Notes: generated by a model from the sequence alone, not told the origin. DNA of 64,000 bases from Microbacterium sp. 8M (GCF_902506375.1 NZ_LR733284.1:2403092-2467091), one strand, 5' to 3'. Numbered from the stretch's first letter, positions 11,804-20,290 are shown. Made by a program: numbers and translations.

Positions 11804-12988
11804 TCAGCGCGTGAGGATCAGCGCCTCGCCCTGGCCACCGCCGCCGCAGAGCGCCACGACGGCCGTTCCCGAGCCGCGGCGCACCAGCTCGTGCGCCATG
11901 TGCACCACGAGCCGGTTGCCGCTCGCGCCGATGGGGTGGCCGATCGCGATGCCGCCGCCGTGGATGTTGACGATCTCCGGATCCAGGCCGAGCGCGGCCT
12001 CGCTGCGCGCCACCACGGCCCCGAACGCCTCGTTGATCTCGACGAGATCCAGATCCTCGACCGTGATGCCGTGCTTCTCGAGGGCGCGCCGGATCGCGCT
12101 GGCCGGCTGCTCGTGCAGCGAGTTGTCCGGGCCGGCGGTCTGACCGCTCGCGCCGATCGTGGCGAAGACGGGCCAGCCCTGGCTCTCGGCGTTGCCGCGG
12201 GTCGTGACGATCACGGCGGATGCCCCGTCGGAGATCTGCGAGGAATTGCCGGCCGTGATCGAGCCGCCCTCGGCGAACGCCGGGCGCAGCCCCGCGAGCG
12301 ACTCGACCGTCGTGTCCGGGCGCACGCCCTCGTCGGCGGTCAGCTGCAGCGCCGGCCCCTTCCGCTGCGGCACCGAGACGGTGACGATCTCGCCCTCGAA
12401 CACGCCGGCCTCGCGCGCCGCGGCGGCGCGCTGGTGCGAACGCGCCGCCACCTCGTCCTGCGCCTCGCGAGTCATGCCGAAGCGCTCATTGTGCCGCTCC
12501 GTCGACGCCCCCATGCTCTCCGCGTCGTAGGCGTCGGTGAGACCGTCGTACGCCATGTGGTCGAGCACCTCGACGGATCCGTAGGTCCAGCCGTCGCGCG
12601 AGCCCATGAGCAGGTGCGGTGCACGCGTCATCGACTCCATGCCCGCGGCGACCACGGTGAGCGCATCGCCGGTGCGGATCATGCGTGCGGCGTCGATGAC
12701 CGCGGTGAGCCCGGACAGGCACACCTTGTTCACGGAGTGCGCCGGTACGTCCCACCCGATGCCGGCGCCGATCGCGGCCTGCCGCGCGGCGTTCTGCCCG
12801 GATCCGGCGGCGAGCACCTGCCCGACGATGACCGCGTCGATGTCGGCCGGGTCGATGCCGCTCTGATCCAGCGCGCCGCGAATGGCGAGCGCGCCGAGCT
12901 GCGGGGCGGTGAAGGAGGCCAGCTGTCCCTTGAGACGTCCCTGCGGCGTGCGTGCCGCGGCGACGATGACGATGTCCTCTGCACTCAT
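11804..12988 (-). CDS. Acetyl-CoA C-acetyltransferase (thiolase)
   Basis: 394-residue thiolase. The nucleophile lies in SVNKVCLSGLTA (Cys near 88), with NIHGGGIAIGHPIGASG and ALCGGGGQGEAL forming the second half of the active site. It cleaves acetoacetyl-CoA (or a longer 3-oxoacyl-CoA) to acetyl-CoA units. The ATG at 12988 lies 3 nt after the end of the CoA-transferase B gene, so the three genes form one operon: activate the 3-oxo acid with succinyl-CoA, then split it. The NKVC version favours an AtoB-type acetoacetate enzyme over PcaF, but a role in 3-oxoadipate breakdown cannot be excluded. Confidence 0.9.
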   Translation of the reverse strand: MSAEDIVIVAAARTPQGRLKGQLASFTAPQLGALAIRGALDQSGIDPADIDAVIVGQVLAAGSGQNAARQAAIGAGIGWDVPAHSVNKVCLSGLTAVIDAARMIRTGDALTVVAAGMESMTRAPHLLMGSRDGWTYGSVEVLDHMAYDGLTDAYDAESMGASTERHNERFGMTREAQDEVAARSHQRAAAAREAGVFEGEIVTVSVPQRKGPALQLTADEGVRPDTTVESLAGLRPAFAEGGSITAGNSSQISDGASAVIVTTRGNAESQGWPVFATIGASGQTAGPDNSLHEQPASAIRRALEKHGITVEDLDLVEINEAFGAVVARSEAALGLDPEIVNIHGGGIAIGHPIGASGNRLVVHMAHELVRRGSGTAVVALCGGGGQGEALILTR

Positions 12989-12990
12989 GA

Positions 12991-13635
12991 TCACTCCAGT
13001 CCTTCGGCGACGAGCAGCGGGGGCTCCGTCGCAGCCTTCACATCCTGCACGCTCACACCGGGGGCGAGCTCCACGAGCCGGAGCCCCTCGGGCGTGACGT
13101 CGATCACGGCCAGATCCGTGATGATCCGGTGCACGACGCGGCGGCCGGTGAGCGGCAGCGAGCACTCGTTCACGATCTTGGCGGAGCCGTCACGGGCGAC
13201 GTGCTCCATCAGCACGATCACGCGACCGGCGCCGTGCACCAGATCCATCGCGCCGCCCGGCCCCTTGACCATCTTCCCGGGGATCATCCAGTTCGCGAGG
13301 TCCCCCGCGGCGCTCACCTGCATCGCGCCGAGGATGGCGGCGTCGATCTTGCCGCCCCGGATCATGCCGAAGCTCAGACCGGAGTCGAAGAACGCGGCGC
13401 CCGGCAGCGTCGTCACGGTCTCCTTGCCTGCGTTGATGAGGTCGGGGTCGACCGCGTCCTCGGTGGGATACGGCCCGACACCCAGGATGCCGTTCTCCGA
13501 CTGCAGCACCACCGTGACGCCGTCCGGCACGTGGTTGGGCACGAGGGTCGGCAGCCCGATGCCGAGGTTCACGTAGGAACCGTCGGCCAGCTCCTGCGCG
13601 GCGCGCGCCGCCATCTCGTCGCGTGTGAGCGCCAT
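12991..13635 (-). CDS. 3-oxoacid CoA-transferase subunit B
   Basis: 214-residue beta subunit of a ScoB/PcaJ-type transferase. The catalytic glutamate lies in [14 protein letters not shown], the SENG motif of family I CoA-transferases. [23 protein letters not shown] is also characteristic. The start ATG at 13635 lies 1 nt from the subunit A stop, so translation is coupled. It moves CoA from succinyl-CoA to acetoacetate or 3-oxoadipate. Confidence 0.92.
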   Translation of the reverse strand: MALTRDEMAARAAQELADGSYVNLGIGLPTLVPNHVPDGVTVVLQSENGILGVGPYPTEDAVDPDLINAGKETVTTLPGAAFFDSGLSFGMIRGGKIDAAILGAMQVSAAGDLANWMIPGKMVKGPGGAMDLVHGAGRVIVLMEHVARDGSAKIVNECSLPLTGRRVVHRIITDLAVIDVTPEGLRLVELAPGVSVQDVKAATEPPLLVAEGLE

Positions 13636-13636
13636 G

Positions 13637-14482
13637 TCAGGCCTCCCCGGTTCCCGCAGCGGCAGCCGCACGCACCGTGCGGCGCTCGATGCGCTTCTCG
13701 ATGTCCGGACCGACCTCGACGATCCGGTGCACGTACACGCCCGGCAGGTGCACGCGATCGGGATCCAGCTCCCCCGGCTCGACGAGCCGTTCGACCTGGA
13801 CGATGCAGACGCGGCCGGCCATCGCCGCGAGCGGGTTGAAGTTGCGGGCCGCCTTGTTGAAGATCAGGTTCCCGTGCCGGTCGCCCACGGCCGCGTGCAC
13901 GAGCGCGAAGTCTGTCGTGATCGCCTCCTCGAGCACGAACTCGCGCGGTACCCCGTTCACTTCGAAGGTGCGCACCTCCTTCACCGGCGACGCGATCGCG
14001 ACGGACCCGTCGCTCGCGTACCGTCGCGGCAGACCGCCCTCGGCGACCTGCGTGCCGACGCCGGTCTGGGTGTAGAACGCCGCGATGCCGGATCCGCCGG
14101 CGCGCAGCTTCTCGGCGAGCGTTCCCTGCGGCGTGAGCTCGACCTCGAGCTCACCGGAGAGGAACTGGCGTTCGAACTCCTTGTTCTCACCCACGTAGGA
14201 GGAGGTCATCTTGCGGATCCGCTGGGCGCCGAGCAGCAGGCCCAACCCCCAGTCGTCCACGCCGCAGTTGTTGCTGACCACGCTGAGCTCGGAGGTCCCC
14301 TGCGCCAGCAGCGCCCGGATGAGCGCGCTCGGATTGCCGGAGAGCCCGAACCCGCCGACGGCGAGCGAGGCGCCGTTCGGGATGTCGGCCACAGCCTCGG
14401 CCGCGGAGGGCCATTGCTTGTCAATGCCGCGATGGCTGGAGGGCTTGTCAATGCCGCGATGGCTGGAGGGCTTGTCGATCAC
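13637..14482 (-). CDS. 3-oxoacid CoA-transferase subunit A
   Basis: 281-residue alpha subunit (ScoA/PcaI type) with [45 protein letters not shown] and [17 protein letters not shown] at 14482 has AAGGAG at good spacing. The first 25 residues are odd: the normal MIDK start is followed by two copies of a nine-residue unit (PSSHRGIDK) encoded by a perfect 27-bp tandem repeat, before the family sequence resumes at SAAEAVADI. The insertion keeps the frame, so the protein is probably functional. Divergent from the IclR regulator. Confidence 0.9.
   Translation of the reverse strand: MIDKPSSHRGIDKPSSHRGIDKQWPSAAEAVADIPNGASLAVGGFGLSGNPSALIRALLAQGTSELSVVSNNCGVDDWGLGLLLGAQRIRKMTSSYVGENKEFERQFLSGELEVELTPQGTLAEKLRAGGSGIAAFYTQTGVGTQVAEGGLPRRYASDGSVAIASPVKEVRTFEVNGVPREFVLEEAITTDFALVHAAVGDRHGNLIFNKAARNFNPLAAMAGRVCIVQVERLVEPGELDPDRVHLPGVYVHRIVEVGPDIEKRIERRTVRAAAAAGTGEA
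14417..14476. repeat. 27-bp tandem repeat in the scoA/pcaI 5' coding end
   Basis: Two perfect 27-bp copies (14417-14443 and 14444-14470) followed by the first 6 bp of a third. In the reading frame each encodes IDK and PSSHRG. The length is a multiple of three, so the reading frame survives. Confidence 0.9.
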
Positions 14483-14572
14483 GCGTCACTCCTTCGTGGG
14501 ATCTCCCCTCCACTGTGCGCCGAGGCGAGGGGGCGCTCAAGCCCGCGCTTGCGATGTGGGCGCCGCCGTCGG

Positions 14573-14578
14573 TAGCGT
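14573..14578 (+). promoter_or_regulatory. Leaderless -10 of the IclR regulator
   Basis: TAGCGT, 7 nt before the ATG at 14586. TTGCGA at 14549-14554 could serve as -35 with an 18-nt spacer. Confidence 0.55.
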
Positions 14579-14585
14579 CCACATC

Positions 14586-15383
14586 ATGGAACAGCCCGCC
14601 TCGACCAAGCGCACCGTGCCCGGCGCACAGGCGATCGCCCGCGCCGCCGAGCTGCTGCGCCTCGTCACCGCGTCCCCGGAGGGCGCCGCGCTGCAGCGCC
14701 TCGCCGCGACCTCCGGCCTCAGCCGTTCCACGGCGCACCGCCTGCTCTCCGCGCTGCGTGCCGAGGGCCTGGTCGACCAGGATCCGCACACCGCCCTGTG
14801 GATGCCCGGGCCGGAGCTCTATCTCATGGGAACAGTGGCCGCGGCGCGCTACGACATCACCGAGATCGCGCGCGACATCGTGCGCTCCCTCGCGGTGAAG
14901 ACCGAGGAGAGCGCGTTCCTCTCCGTGCGCCGGGCGGATGAGACGGTGTGCCTGCTGCGCGAGGAGGGCGCCTTCCCGATCCGCTCCTTCGTGCTCAGCG
15001 AGGGCGTGCGCTTCCCGCTCGGCGTCGCCAGCGCGGGACTGGCGATCCTCGCCTTCCTCCCCGACCACGATGTGGATGCCTATCTGGCCCGGCACTCCGA
15101 GCTGGGCGAGCGCTGGGGGCACACTCACGCCGAGAAGCCGCTGCGGCGACGCCTGGAGGAGACCAAGGCACGCGGGTACGCCGTCAATCCCGGGCTCATC
15201 GTCGAGGGCAGCTGGGGCATGGGCGCCGCGGTGTTCGACCGCGACGGGCGGCCGGAGTGGGCGCTGAGTCTCACCGGGGTGGAGTTCCGCTTCGGCCCGG
15301 ACCGGCTGCCGACGCTCGGCCGCACACTGCTCGCCCACGCGCACCAGCTCTCCGCGCGCATCGCCGGTCGCACCGCCCGCTGA
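14586..15383 (+). CDS. IclR family transcriptional regulator
   Basis: 265 residues. An N-terminal winged helix (AIARAAELLRLVTASPEGAALQRLAATSGLSRSTAHRLLSAL, about 14-55) is followed by the IclR effector domain with RSFVLSEGVRFPLGVASAGLAILAF and LEETKARGYAVNPGL. It is divergent from the CoA-transferase/thiolase operon with only 103 bp between starts, so it most likely controls that operon in response to a pathway acid, as PcaR-type regulators do. The effector is unknown. Confidence 0.9.
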   Translation: MEQPASTKRTVPGAQAIARAAELLRLVTASPEGAALQRLAATSGLSRSTAHRLLSALRAEGLVDQDPHTALWMPGPELYLMGTVAAARYDITEIARDIVRSLAVKTEESAFLSVRRADETVCLLREEGAFPIRSFVLSEGVRFPLGVASAGLAILAFLPDHDVDAYLARHSELGERWGHTHAEKPLRRRLEETKARGYAVNPGLIVEGSWGMGAAVFDRDGRPEWALSLTGVEFRFGPDRLPTLGRTLLAHAHQLSARIAGRTAR

Positions 15384-15411
15384 CGCCGTTCTCCCGCGTC
15401 CCGGCGCTCAG

Positions 15412-15462
15412 GTCGCAATATCTGCTGCTCCGCACCATCCGGAACAGCAGTTATTGCGACCC
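15412..15462. repeat. 51-bp near-perfect palindrome (possible repetitive extragenic element)
   Basis: Arms of 22 bp begin GGTCGCAATATCTGCTGCTC on the left and end CAGCAGTTATTGCGACC on the right, matching at 20 of 22 positions around a 7-nt centre. It lies between iclR and the MarR gene. There is no T-tract, so it is either a weak iclR terminator or a dispersed palindromic element. Confidence 0.75.
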
Positions 15463-15476
15463 GAACAGAGATGACC

Positions 15477-15512
15477 TTGCCATTTATATACCGACAGATA
15501 TATACTTTTGGT
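15477..15512 (+). promoter_or_regulatory. Promoter and palindromic operator of the MarR gene
   Basis: TTGCCA (-35, 15477-15482), an 18-nt spacer and TATACT (-10, 15501-15506), then 6 nt to the ATG at 15513. This gives a leaderless transcript from a near-consensus promoter. The AT-rich spacer contains the inverted pair TATATAC / GATATATA, and ATAC-N5-GTAT overlaps the start site, both plausible MarR operators. Confidence 0.65.
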
Positions 15513-15944
15513 ATGAATCACGGCGAGATCCTGCAGTCGATCGTGTTCTCGGCGCACGCGCTCACCCGCATCGCGGCCCAGGAGGCCGGCAACGATGCTC
15601 CTGCGGCGCAGTGGCGGGCACTGAGCCTGCTCGACGGCCGCGACGGGCAGCGCGTGGGAGAGCTGGCGAAGGCCAGCCGCACCACGCAGCCCGGCATGAC
15701 CCGCATGCTGGGCCAGCTCGAGCAGGAGGGACTGGTGCTCCGCTCCCCCGACCCCGAGGACTCCCGGGCGACGGTGGTCACGATCACCGACGCCGGCCGG
15801 CAGGCGCTGCACGCCTGGCGCGATGAGCTGCAGCGCGTCCTCGCCCCGAGATTCAGCGACCTCGACGACACGGACTGGCACCACCTGGCCCGCGCCGCGG
15901 AGATCCTGCGCACGCATTCGCTTCTGGAAAGGACAGCACGTTGA
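15513..15944 (+). CDS. MarR family transcriptional regulator
   Basis: 143 residues with a MarR winged helix: RVGELAKASRTTQPGMTRMLGQLEQEGLVLRSPDPEDSRATVVTITDAGR, including the DxR wing tip near residue 89. The start at 15513 is set by the promoter placed 6 nt upstream. Its last codons overlap the next gene (TTGA), an MFS exporter, so this is a typical autoregulated MarR-pump pair responding to a toxic ligand. Confidence 0.9.
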   Translation: MNHGEILQSIVFSAHALTRIAAQEAGNDAPAAQWRALSLLDGRDGQRVGELAKASRTTQPGMTRMLGQLEQEGLVLRSPDPEDSRATVVTITDAGRQALHAWRDELQRVLAPRFSDLDDTDWHHLARAAEILRTHSLLERTAR

Positions 15945-17170
15945 GTTCCACCGATTCCTCGGTATCGATCTGGAGACAGCCCGCCCAGGTGTGGGCCGTC
16001 GCCTTCGCCTGCGTCGTGGCGTTCATGGGCATCGGATTGGTCGACCCGATCCTGCCCGCGATCGCCGAATCCCTGAAGGCCACGCCGGTGCAGACCGAGC
16101 TGCTGTTCACCAGCTACCTGCTCGTCACGGGTGTCGCGATGCTGTTCACCAGCTGGATCTCCAGCCGGATCGGCGCCAAGGCGACCCTGCTCGTCGGGCT
16201 CGCGTTCATCGTCGTCTTCGCGCTGTTCTGCGCGCTGAGCGGCAGCGTCGACGCCATCATCGGGTTCCGCGCCGGATGGGGACTCGGCAACGCGCTGTTC
16301 ATCTCCACCGCGCTCGCCACGATCGTGGGGGCGGCCAGCGGCGGATCCAGCGCCGCCATCATCCTGTACGAGGCGGCCCTCGGCCTGGGCATCGCGATCG
16401 GCCCCCTCCTCGGCGGACTCCTCGGCGAGATCGCCTGGCAGGGCCCGTTCTTCGGCGTCGTCGCGCTCATGGCGATCGGCTTCATCGCGGTGCTCACCCT
16501 GCTCCGCGGCCCGTTCGAGAAGCGCGAACCCGTGCCGTTCTCCGCCCCGTTCAAGGCGCTCGGTCGTCCCGCGCTGACCGTGCTCGCGGTCGCCGCGCTG
16601 TTCTACAACATCGGGTTCTTCGTGCTCCTGGCGTTCTCGCCGTTCCCGCTCGGCTTCGGGGCGATCGGGATCGGACTGACCTTCTTCGGCTGGGGTGTGG
16701 CCCTGGCGGTGACGAGCGTCTGGGTGGCGCCGATCCTGCTGCGCCGCATGCCGATCACGCGGATCATCCTCTTCGTGCTGCCGCTGCTCGCCGTCGACCT
16801 GATCGTGGCGGGGATCCTGGTCGCGATCCCGGCAGCGCTGGTCGTCTGCATCATCATCGGCGGCCTGCTGCTGGGCATCATGAACACGGTGCTCACCGAG
16901 GCGGTCATGGAGGCGACCGACCTGCCCCGCTCGGTGGCGTCGTCCGCCTACTCGGCGGTCCGCTTCATCGGCGGCGCCGTCGCCCCGCCGCTGGCCGCGC
17001 TGCTCTCGCACCTGTGGGGCGACACCGTGCCGTACCTCTTCGCAGGAGTGTCGGTGCTCGTCGCTGCCGCCGTGGTGCTGTTCGGCCGCCGGGCCCTCGC
17101 CCACATCGATCGCGGCTCGCACGACTCCACAGAAGACGCCGAGGCGATCCTCATCGGCGACGCCGCCTGA
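15941..17170 (+). CDS. MFS efflux transporter controlled by MarR
   Basis: 409 residues, 12 predicted helices. FTSYLLVTGVAMLFTSWISSRIGAKATLLVG is the helix 2-3 region and GLGIAIGPLLGGLLGEIAWQGPFF matches motif C of drug-proton antiporters. The start is TTG at 15941, overlapping the MarR stop, with AAAGGA upstream. Cotranscription with marR suggests efflux of an antibiotic-like or phenolic compound; the substrate is unknown. Confidence 0.87.
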   Translation: MSSTDSSVSIWRQPAQVWAVAFACVVAFMGIGLVDPILPAIAESLKATPVQTELLFTSYLLVTGVAMLFTSWISSRIGAKATLLVGLAFIVVFALFCALSGSVDAIIGFRAGWGLGNALFISTALATIVGAASGGSSAAIILYEAALGLGIAIGPLLGGLLGEIAWQGPFFGVVALMAIGFIAVLTLLRGPFEKREPVPFSAPFKALGRPALTVLAVAALFYNIGFFVLLAFSPFPLGFGAIGIGLTFFGWGVALAVTSVWVAPILLRRMPITRIILFVLPLLAVDLIVAGILVAIPAALVVCIIIGGLLLGIMNTVLTEAVMEATDLPRSVASSAYSAVRFIGGAVAPPLAALLSHLWGDTVPYLFAGVSVLVAAAVVLFGRRALAHIDRGSHDSTEDAEAILIGDAA

Positions 17171-17200
17171 GGATCCGCGCCTGCCCGAGGCGCCGCGAAC

Positions 17201-17234
17201 AGCCCGTCCCGCACACCGCTGCGCGGGACGGGCT
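17201..17234 (+). terminator. Terminator after the marR-MFS operon
   Basis: Perfect 12-bp stem AGCCCGTCCCGC / GCGGGACGGGCT with a 10-nt loop, 30 nt after the stop. Only a short T-rich tail follows. Confidence 0.75.
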
Positions 17235-17282
17235 TCGTCGTCGGCACGGGACGTCGGAGGCCGCATCCACGGCCACGCGCTC

Positions 17283-17288
17283 TACGCT
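17283..17288 (+). promoter_or_regulatory. Leaderless -10 of the 91-aa protein gene
   Basis: TACGCT, then 6 nt and ATG (17295). Confidence 0.55.
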
Positions 17289-17294
17289 GGAGAC

Positions 17295-17570
17295 ATGCTC
17301 ATCGGTGTCATCCGCCCTGTCGAATCCAAGACCCACACCGTGCAGGCCGAGGAGCTGGACGAGATCCAGGATCTCCTCGCCGCCGAGACGCCGGAGGGAT
17401 GGCAGCTCGCCTCCGCTCCGGTCGCCATGGCGAAGAAGGATACGGTCCTCACCGCTGTGGGTACGATCGTCCGCCGCGACGGAGTGCGCGAGATCGAAGC
17501 CGACGACATGACCGCGCTCGAGGCGAAGGTCCCCGAGGGGTATCAGCTCCTCTCGGTGCGCGCCGTCTGA
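17295..17570 (+). CDS. Small cytosolic protein, unknown function
   Basis: 91 residues, acidic, with no signal peptide or membrane segment. It contains two similar halves, each ending EGWQL / EGYQLL (AAETPEGWQLASAPVAM and AKVPEGYQLLSVRAV), hinting at an internal duplication. I do not recognise the family. Single gene with a leaderless-type start. Confidence 0.7.
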   Translation: MLIGVIRPVESKTHTVQAEELDEIQDLLAAETPEGWQLASAPVAMAKKDTVLTAVGTIVRRDGVREIEADDMTALEAKVPEGYQLLSVRAV

Positions 17571-17692
17571 TTCCTCGCCCGAGTCGCGGTACGCTCGAAC
17601 CGGACCGGCTCTCTCAGCCTCAGGATCCGCGACGACGCCGTCCGCCCACAAACCTCGCGCCGGCCATGCGCGTTCCGCTCTGATATTCCGAT

Positions 17693-18472
17693 ATGCCACA
17701 TTCGCCTCGCTCGCAACAGGGCCCGCTCGCGGGCTCTGCGATCTCCCGCCGTGCCCTTCTCGCCGGAGCCGGCATTGCCGCGGGGTCTTCCATCGTCGGG
17801 CTGAGCCCTCCATCGCCCGCGGCTGCGGCTGTCGGCTGGGGCGGGTATTCGAACGGTCAGATCCCGCTCAGCGCGATGACGCAGGTTGCCGGCTTCTACT
17901 TCCGCACCGATGCCGGCGGAGCATTAGCCGCGATGCGGGAGGCCTATTCCTCCGCGGTCGGACGCGCGCTGATCATCAATGACGGCTACCGCGACCTAGC
18001 CGGCCAGTGGGCGGCGTGGAACGATTACCTGCACGGCGGGGCTCTCGCTGCCTACCCGGGGACCTCGAACCACGGCTGGGGCATCGCCGTCGACTTCGGC
18101 GGCGAAGTCTTCACCAGCTCGACGAGCGCCGGGCACCGATGGCTCCAGTCCAACGCGGCACGCTTCAACTGGTGGTGGGCCGGCCGAGATTTCAGCCAAG
18201 TCGAGAACTGGCACTGGGAGTTCAATGGTATTTACTCCCCACAAGACCCGACTCCGATCGATGAGGAAGAAGACATGTCCGTCCAGCTCTGGCTGTATAC
18301 CCCGACCAACTCGCTCCTGCTCGTCGACCACCTCAACATGACGTATCGAAATCTCGGCAACGCCAACACGCTCGAGCGCTCCATCTTCGACGGCAAACCA
18401 TATCGAGTCATCGGCGAGCCCGCCTGGACGCAGAACTTCGGCCGTTTCAAGGGCATCTCCAGTCCGGCCTGA
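17693..18472 (+). CDS. Tat-exported M15 (VanY-like) D-Ala-D-Ala peptidase
   Basis: 259 residues. A twin-arginine signal (ISRRALLAGAGIAAG, 18-32) precedes an M15 peptidase domain with Zn ligands His127 and Asp134 in SNHGWGIAVDF and His174 in NWHWEF; GYRDLAGQ matches the family GYR motif. It should cut peptidoglycan stem peptides outside the cell. After about residue 190 an acidic linker (PIDEEEDM) leads to a 65-residue C-terminal region I do not recognise. The peptidase plus short extra domain is like phage endolysins, and the codon use is slightly more relaxed (for example GCATTA), so acquisition from a phage is possible. No clear ribosome site precedes ATG 17693. Confidence 0.8.
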   Translation: MPHSPRSQQGPLAGSAISRRALLAGAGIAAGSSIVGLSPPSPAAAAVGWGGYSNGQIPLSAMTQVAGFYFRTDAGGALAAMREAYSSAVGRALIINDGYRDLAGQWAAWNDYLHGGALAAYPGTSNHGWGIAVDFGGEVFTSSTSAGHRWLQSNAARFNWWWAGRDFSQVENWHWEFNGIYSPQDPTPIDEEEDMSVQLWLYTPTNSLLLVDHLNMTYRNLGNANTLERSIFDGKPYRVIGEPAWTQNFGRFKGISSPA

Positions 18473-18602
18473 GAGCGGAATCTCCGGCTCTTCGAGCAGC
18501 GACAGCCTTGCCTCGCGGTTAGTCCGTACCCGCGGCCGGCCGGATCGCCATCCGGGCGCTTTCCCATCCCTCGGAGCGCGGCGGGATTGAGCGGTGCACG
18601 CA

Positions 18603-18645
18603 TGCAGAAGGCCCGATCGGAATGGAGTTCCGACCGGGCCTTCTG
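18603..18645 (-). terminator. Terminator after tRNA-Lys
   Basis: Hairpin with arms GCAGAAGGCCCG and CGGGCCTTCTGC, plus inner TCGGAA / TTCCGA pairing, directly downstream of the tRNA on the minus strand. Confidence 0.75.
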
Positions 18646-18648
18646 CGC

Positions 18649-18724
18649 TGGTGCACCCCCTGGGACTCGAACCCAGAACCCACTGATTAAGAGTCAGTTG
18701 CTCTGCCGATTGAGCTAGAGGTGC
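18649..18724 (-). tRNA. tRNA-Lys (CTT)
   Basis: The minus strand gives a full cloverleaf. Acceptor GCACCTC pairs with GGGGTGC (one G-U), the D arm is GCTC/GAGC, the anticodon arm is ACTGA-CTCTTAA-TCAGT with anticodon CTT, and the T arm is CTGGG-TTCGAGT-CCCAG. The 3' CCA is encoded (18649-18651). No duplicated 3' end was seen nearby, so there is no direct sign of an integrated element. Confidence 0.97.
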
Positions 18725-18875
18725 TCGGCGGGCCGGTTCCCCGACCGAGGAATCACATTACCAGCGGATCCGATGGAAGCGAAATCGGGGCCGCCTCGGC
18801 GTGCATCCCTGGCGTGTCGCCGGTTCCGATTGCGCTCCGAGCCGGATCCGGTCAGGGTGCCGCCGCTCACGCCCG

Positions 18876-18881
18876 TATCCT
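18876..18881 (+). promoter_or_regulatory. Leaderless -10 of hisN
   Basis: TATCCT, then GGAGCG and GTG (18888), spacing 6 nt. Confidence 0.5.
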
Positions 18882-18887
18882 GGAGCG

Positions 18888-19712
18888 GTGTCTGAGACCC
18901 GCGCCGATGCCGATTTCCAGAGCGACCTCGACCTCGCTCTCCGCCTTGCCGATGCCGCCGACGCGCAGTCGCTGCCGCGCTTCGACGCCGCAGACCTCAA
19001 CGTGTCGCTGAAGGCGGACCGTTCCCATGTCACCGACGCCGACCTCGCGACCGAGCGCGCGATCCGCGAGATCCTGCAGGCGGAGCGCCCGGAGGACGGG
19101 ATCCTCGGCGAGGAGTTCGGCACCTCGGGAGATGCCCGCCGCCAGTGGATCATCGATCCGATCGACGGGACGGCGAACTTCCTCCGCGGTGTGCCGATGT
19201 GGGGCACGATGATCAGCCTCGCGATCGAGGGGGTCGCGCAGGTGGGCGTGGTCAGCATGCCCGCCCTCGGCCGCCGCTGGTGGGCGGCGCCGGGCCTCGG
19301 CGCCTGGGCGTCGACCGACGCCGAGCCGCGCGCCATCCGGGTGTCGGACGTCGCGACCCTCGACGACGCGAGCGTGAGCTTCCAGAGCATCGCGCAGTGG
19401 GATGAGGCAGGGCACCTCGACGCCCTCATCGCGCTGAGCCGGCGGGTCTGGCGCGATCGCGCCTACGGTGACGTGTTCTCGTACATGATGCTCGCCGAGG
19501 GGCGCATCGACATGGTCGCCGAGTTCGGCGTCAAGGAGTACGACATCGCCGCAGCGTTCGCGATCGTGACGGAGGCCGGCGGCACGGCGACCGCGTTCGA
19601 CGGCACCCCCACGCTCGCCGGGCTCTCGGCCCTCGCCACGAACGGCGTGCTGCATGACGCGTTCCTGACGCAGCTGCACGGGACCGAGGCCCCTCCGGCG
19701 GCCGATCGCTGA
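18888..19712 (+). CDS. hisN: Histidinol-phosphatase / inositol monophosphatase family
   Basis: 274 residues of the Mg-dependent inositol monophosphatase fold. Metal sites: GEEFGTSG, the signature WIIDPIDGTANFLRG near residue 93, and KEYDIAAAFAIVTEAGG near the C-terminus. The version and length match the actinobacterial HisN that dephosphorylates histidinol phosphate; inositol monophosphatase or CysQ activity is the alternative. GTG at 18888 fits the upstream -10. A lipoprotein gene overlaps its stop by one base. Confidence 0.82.
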   Translation: MSETRADADFQSDLDLALRLADAADAQSLPRFDAADLNVSLKADRSHVTDADLATERAIREILQAERPEDGILGEEFGTSGDARRQWIIDPIDGTANFLRGVPMWGTMISLAIEGVAQVGVVSMPALGRRWWAAPGLGAWASTDAEPRAIRVSDVATLDDASVSFQSIAQWDEAGHLDALIALSRRVWRDRAYGDVFSYMMLAEGRIDMVAEFGVKEYDIAAAFAIVTEAGGTATAFDGTPTLAGLSALATNGVLHDAFLTQLHGTEAPPAADR

Positions 19713-20290
19713 TGCGTCGCGCGTCCCGGGTGCTGGCCGGAGCGGTTCTCGCCGCCGGCGTGCTCGCGGCCGCGACGGCGTGCAGCGGGGGCGCCTCCCC
19801 CGCACCTTCCGCGACACGCTCGGCGGCGACCGCCTCATCCGCCTCGCCCTCGCCGTCCCCCGATGCGACCGACGTGCCGGCCGCCTCGCCGCGGCCGTTG
19901 AATTGCGAGACCCTGATCCCGTCCGACACCGTGGCTGCCCTGCACAAGCAGGGCTGGGCGGCCGCGCAGCGCGACTTCGTGATCGGATCCGCGACGATCC
20001 CCGGCGGCATCGCCTGCCTGTGGGCGGATCCGACCACTGCCTCCGACCACGGACTGCTGTACGGCTGGGCGCCGATCTCCGGTGCCGATGCCGTGGCTCG
20101 CGAAGCGGAGCTGGTCTCGGAGGGCTGGGTTCGCGAGGACAGCGACCGGGGCGTCTACATCACGGCCGATCCGCGCACCTCGCTCAGCAAGGATGCGGAG
20201 GGCTACGGCATGACCTACCTGTTCGGCCGCGGATGGGTGTCCGTCTCGGACACGAAACAGGGCCTCATCCTGATCGACCCGAAGGGCTGA
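19712..20290 (+). CDS. Putative lipoprotein, unknown function
   Basis: 192 residues. A type II signal peptide ends in the lipobox LAAATAC (Cys24), followed by a Ser/Ala/Pro-rich linker (25-60) and a globular domain of about 130 residues with LNCETLIPSDTVAAL at its start. It contains two cysteines after the lipobox (63 and 100) that could pair. Translation is coupled to hisN (TGATG). I do not recognise the domain. Confidence 0.75.
   Translation: MRRASRVLAGAVLAAGVLAAATACSGGASPAPSATRSAATASSASPSPSPDATDVPAASPRPLNCETLIPSDTVAALHKQGWAAAQRDFVIGSATIPGGIACLWADPTTASDHGLLYGWAPISGADAVAREAELVSEGWVREDSDRGVYITADPRTSLSKDAEGYGMTYLFGRGWVSVSDTKQGLILIDPKG

Noticed and set aside
18649..18724. tRNA-Lys as the attachment site of an integrated element
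   Set aside because: No duplicated tRNA end, integrase or excisionase was found; the M15 gene alone is not enough.
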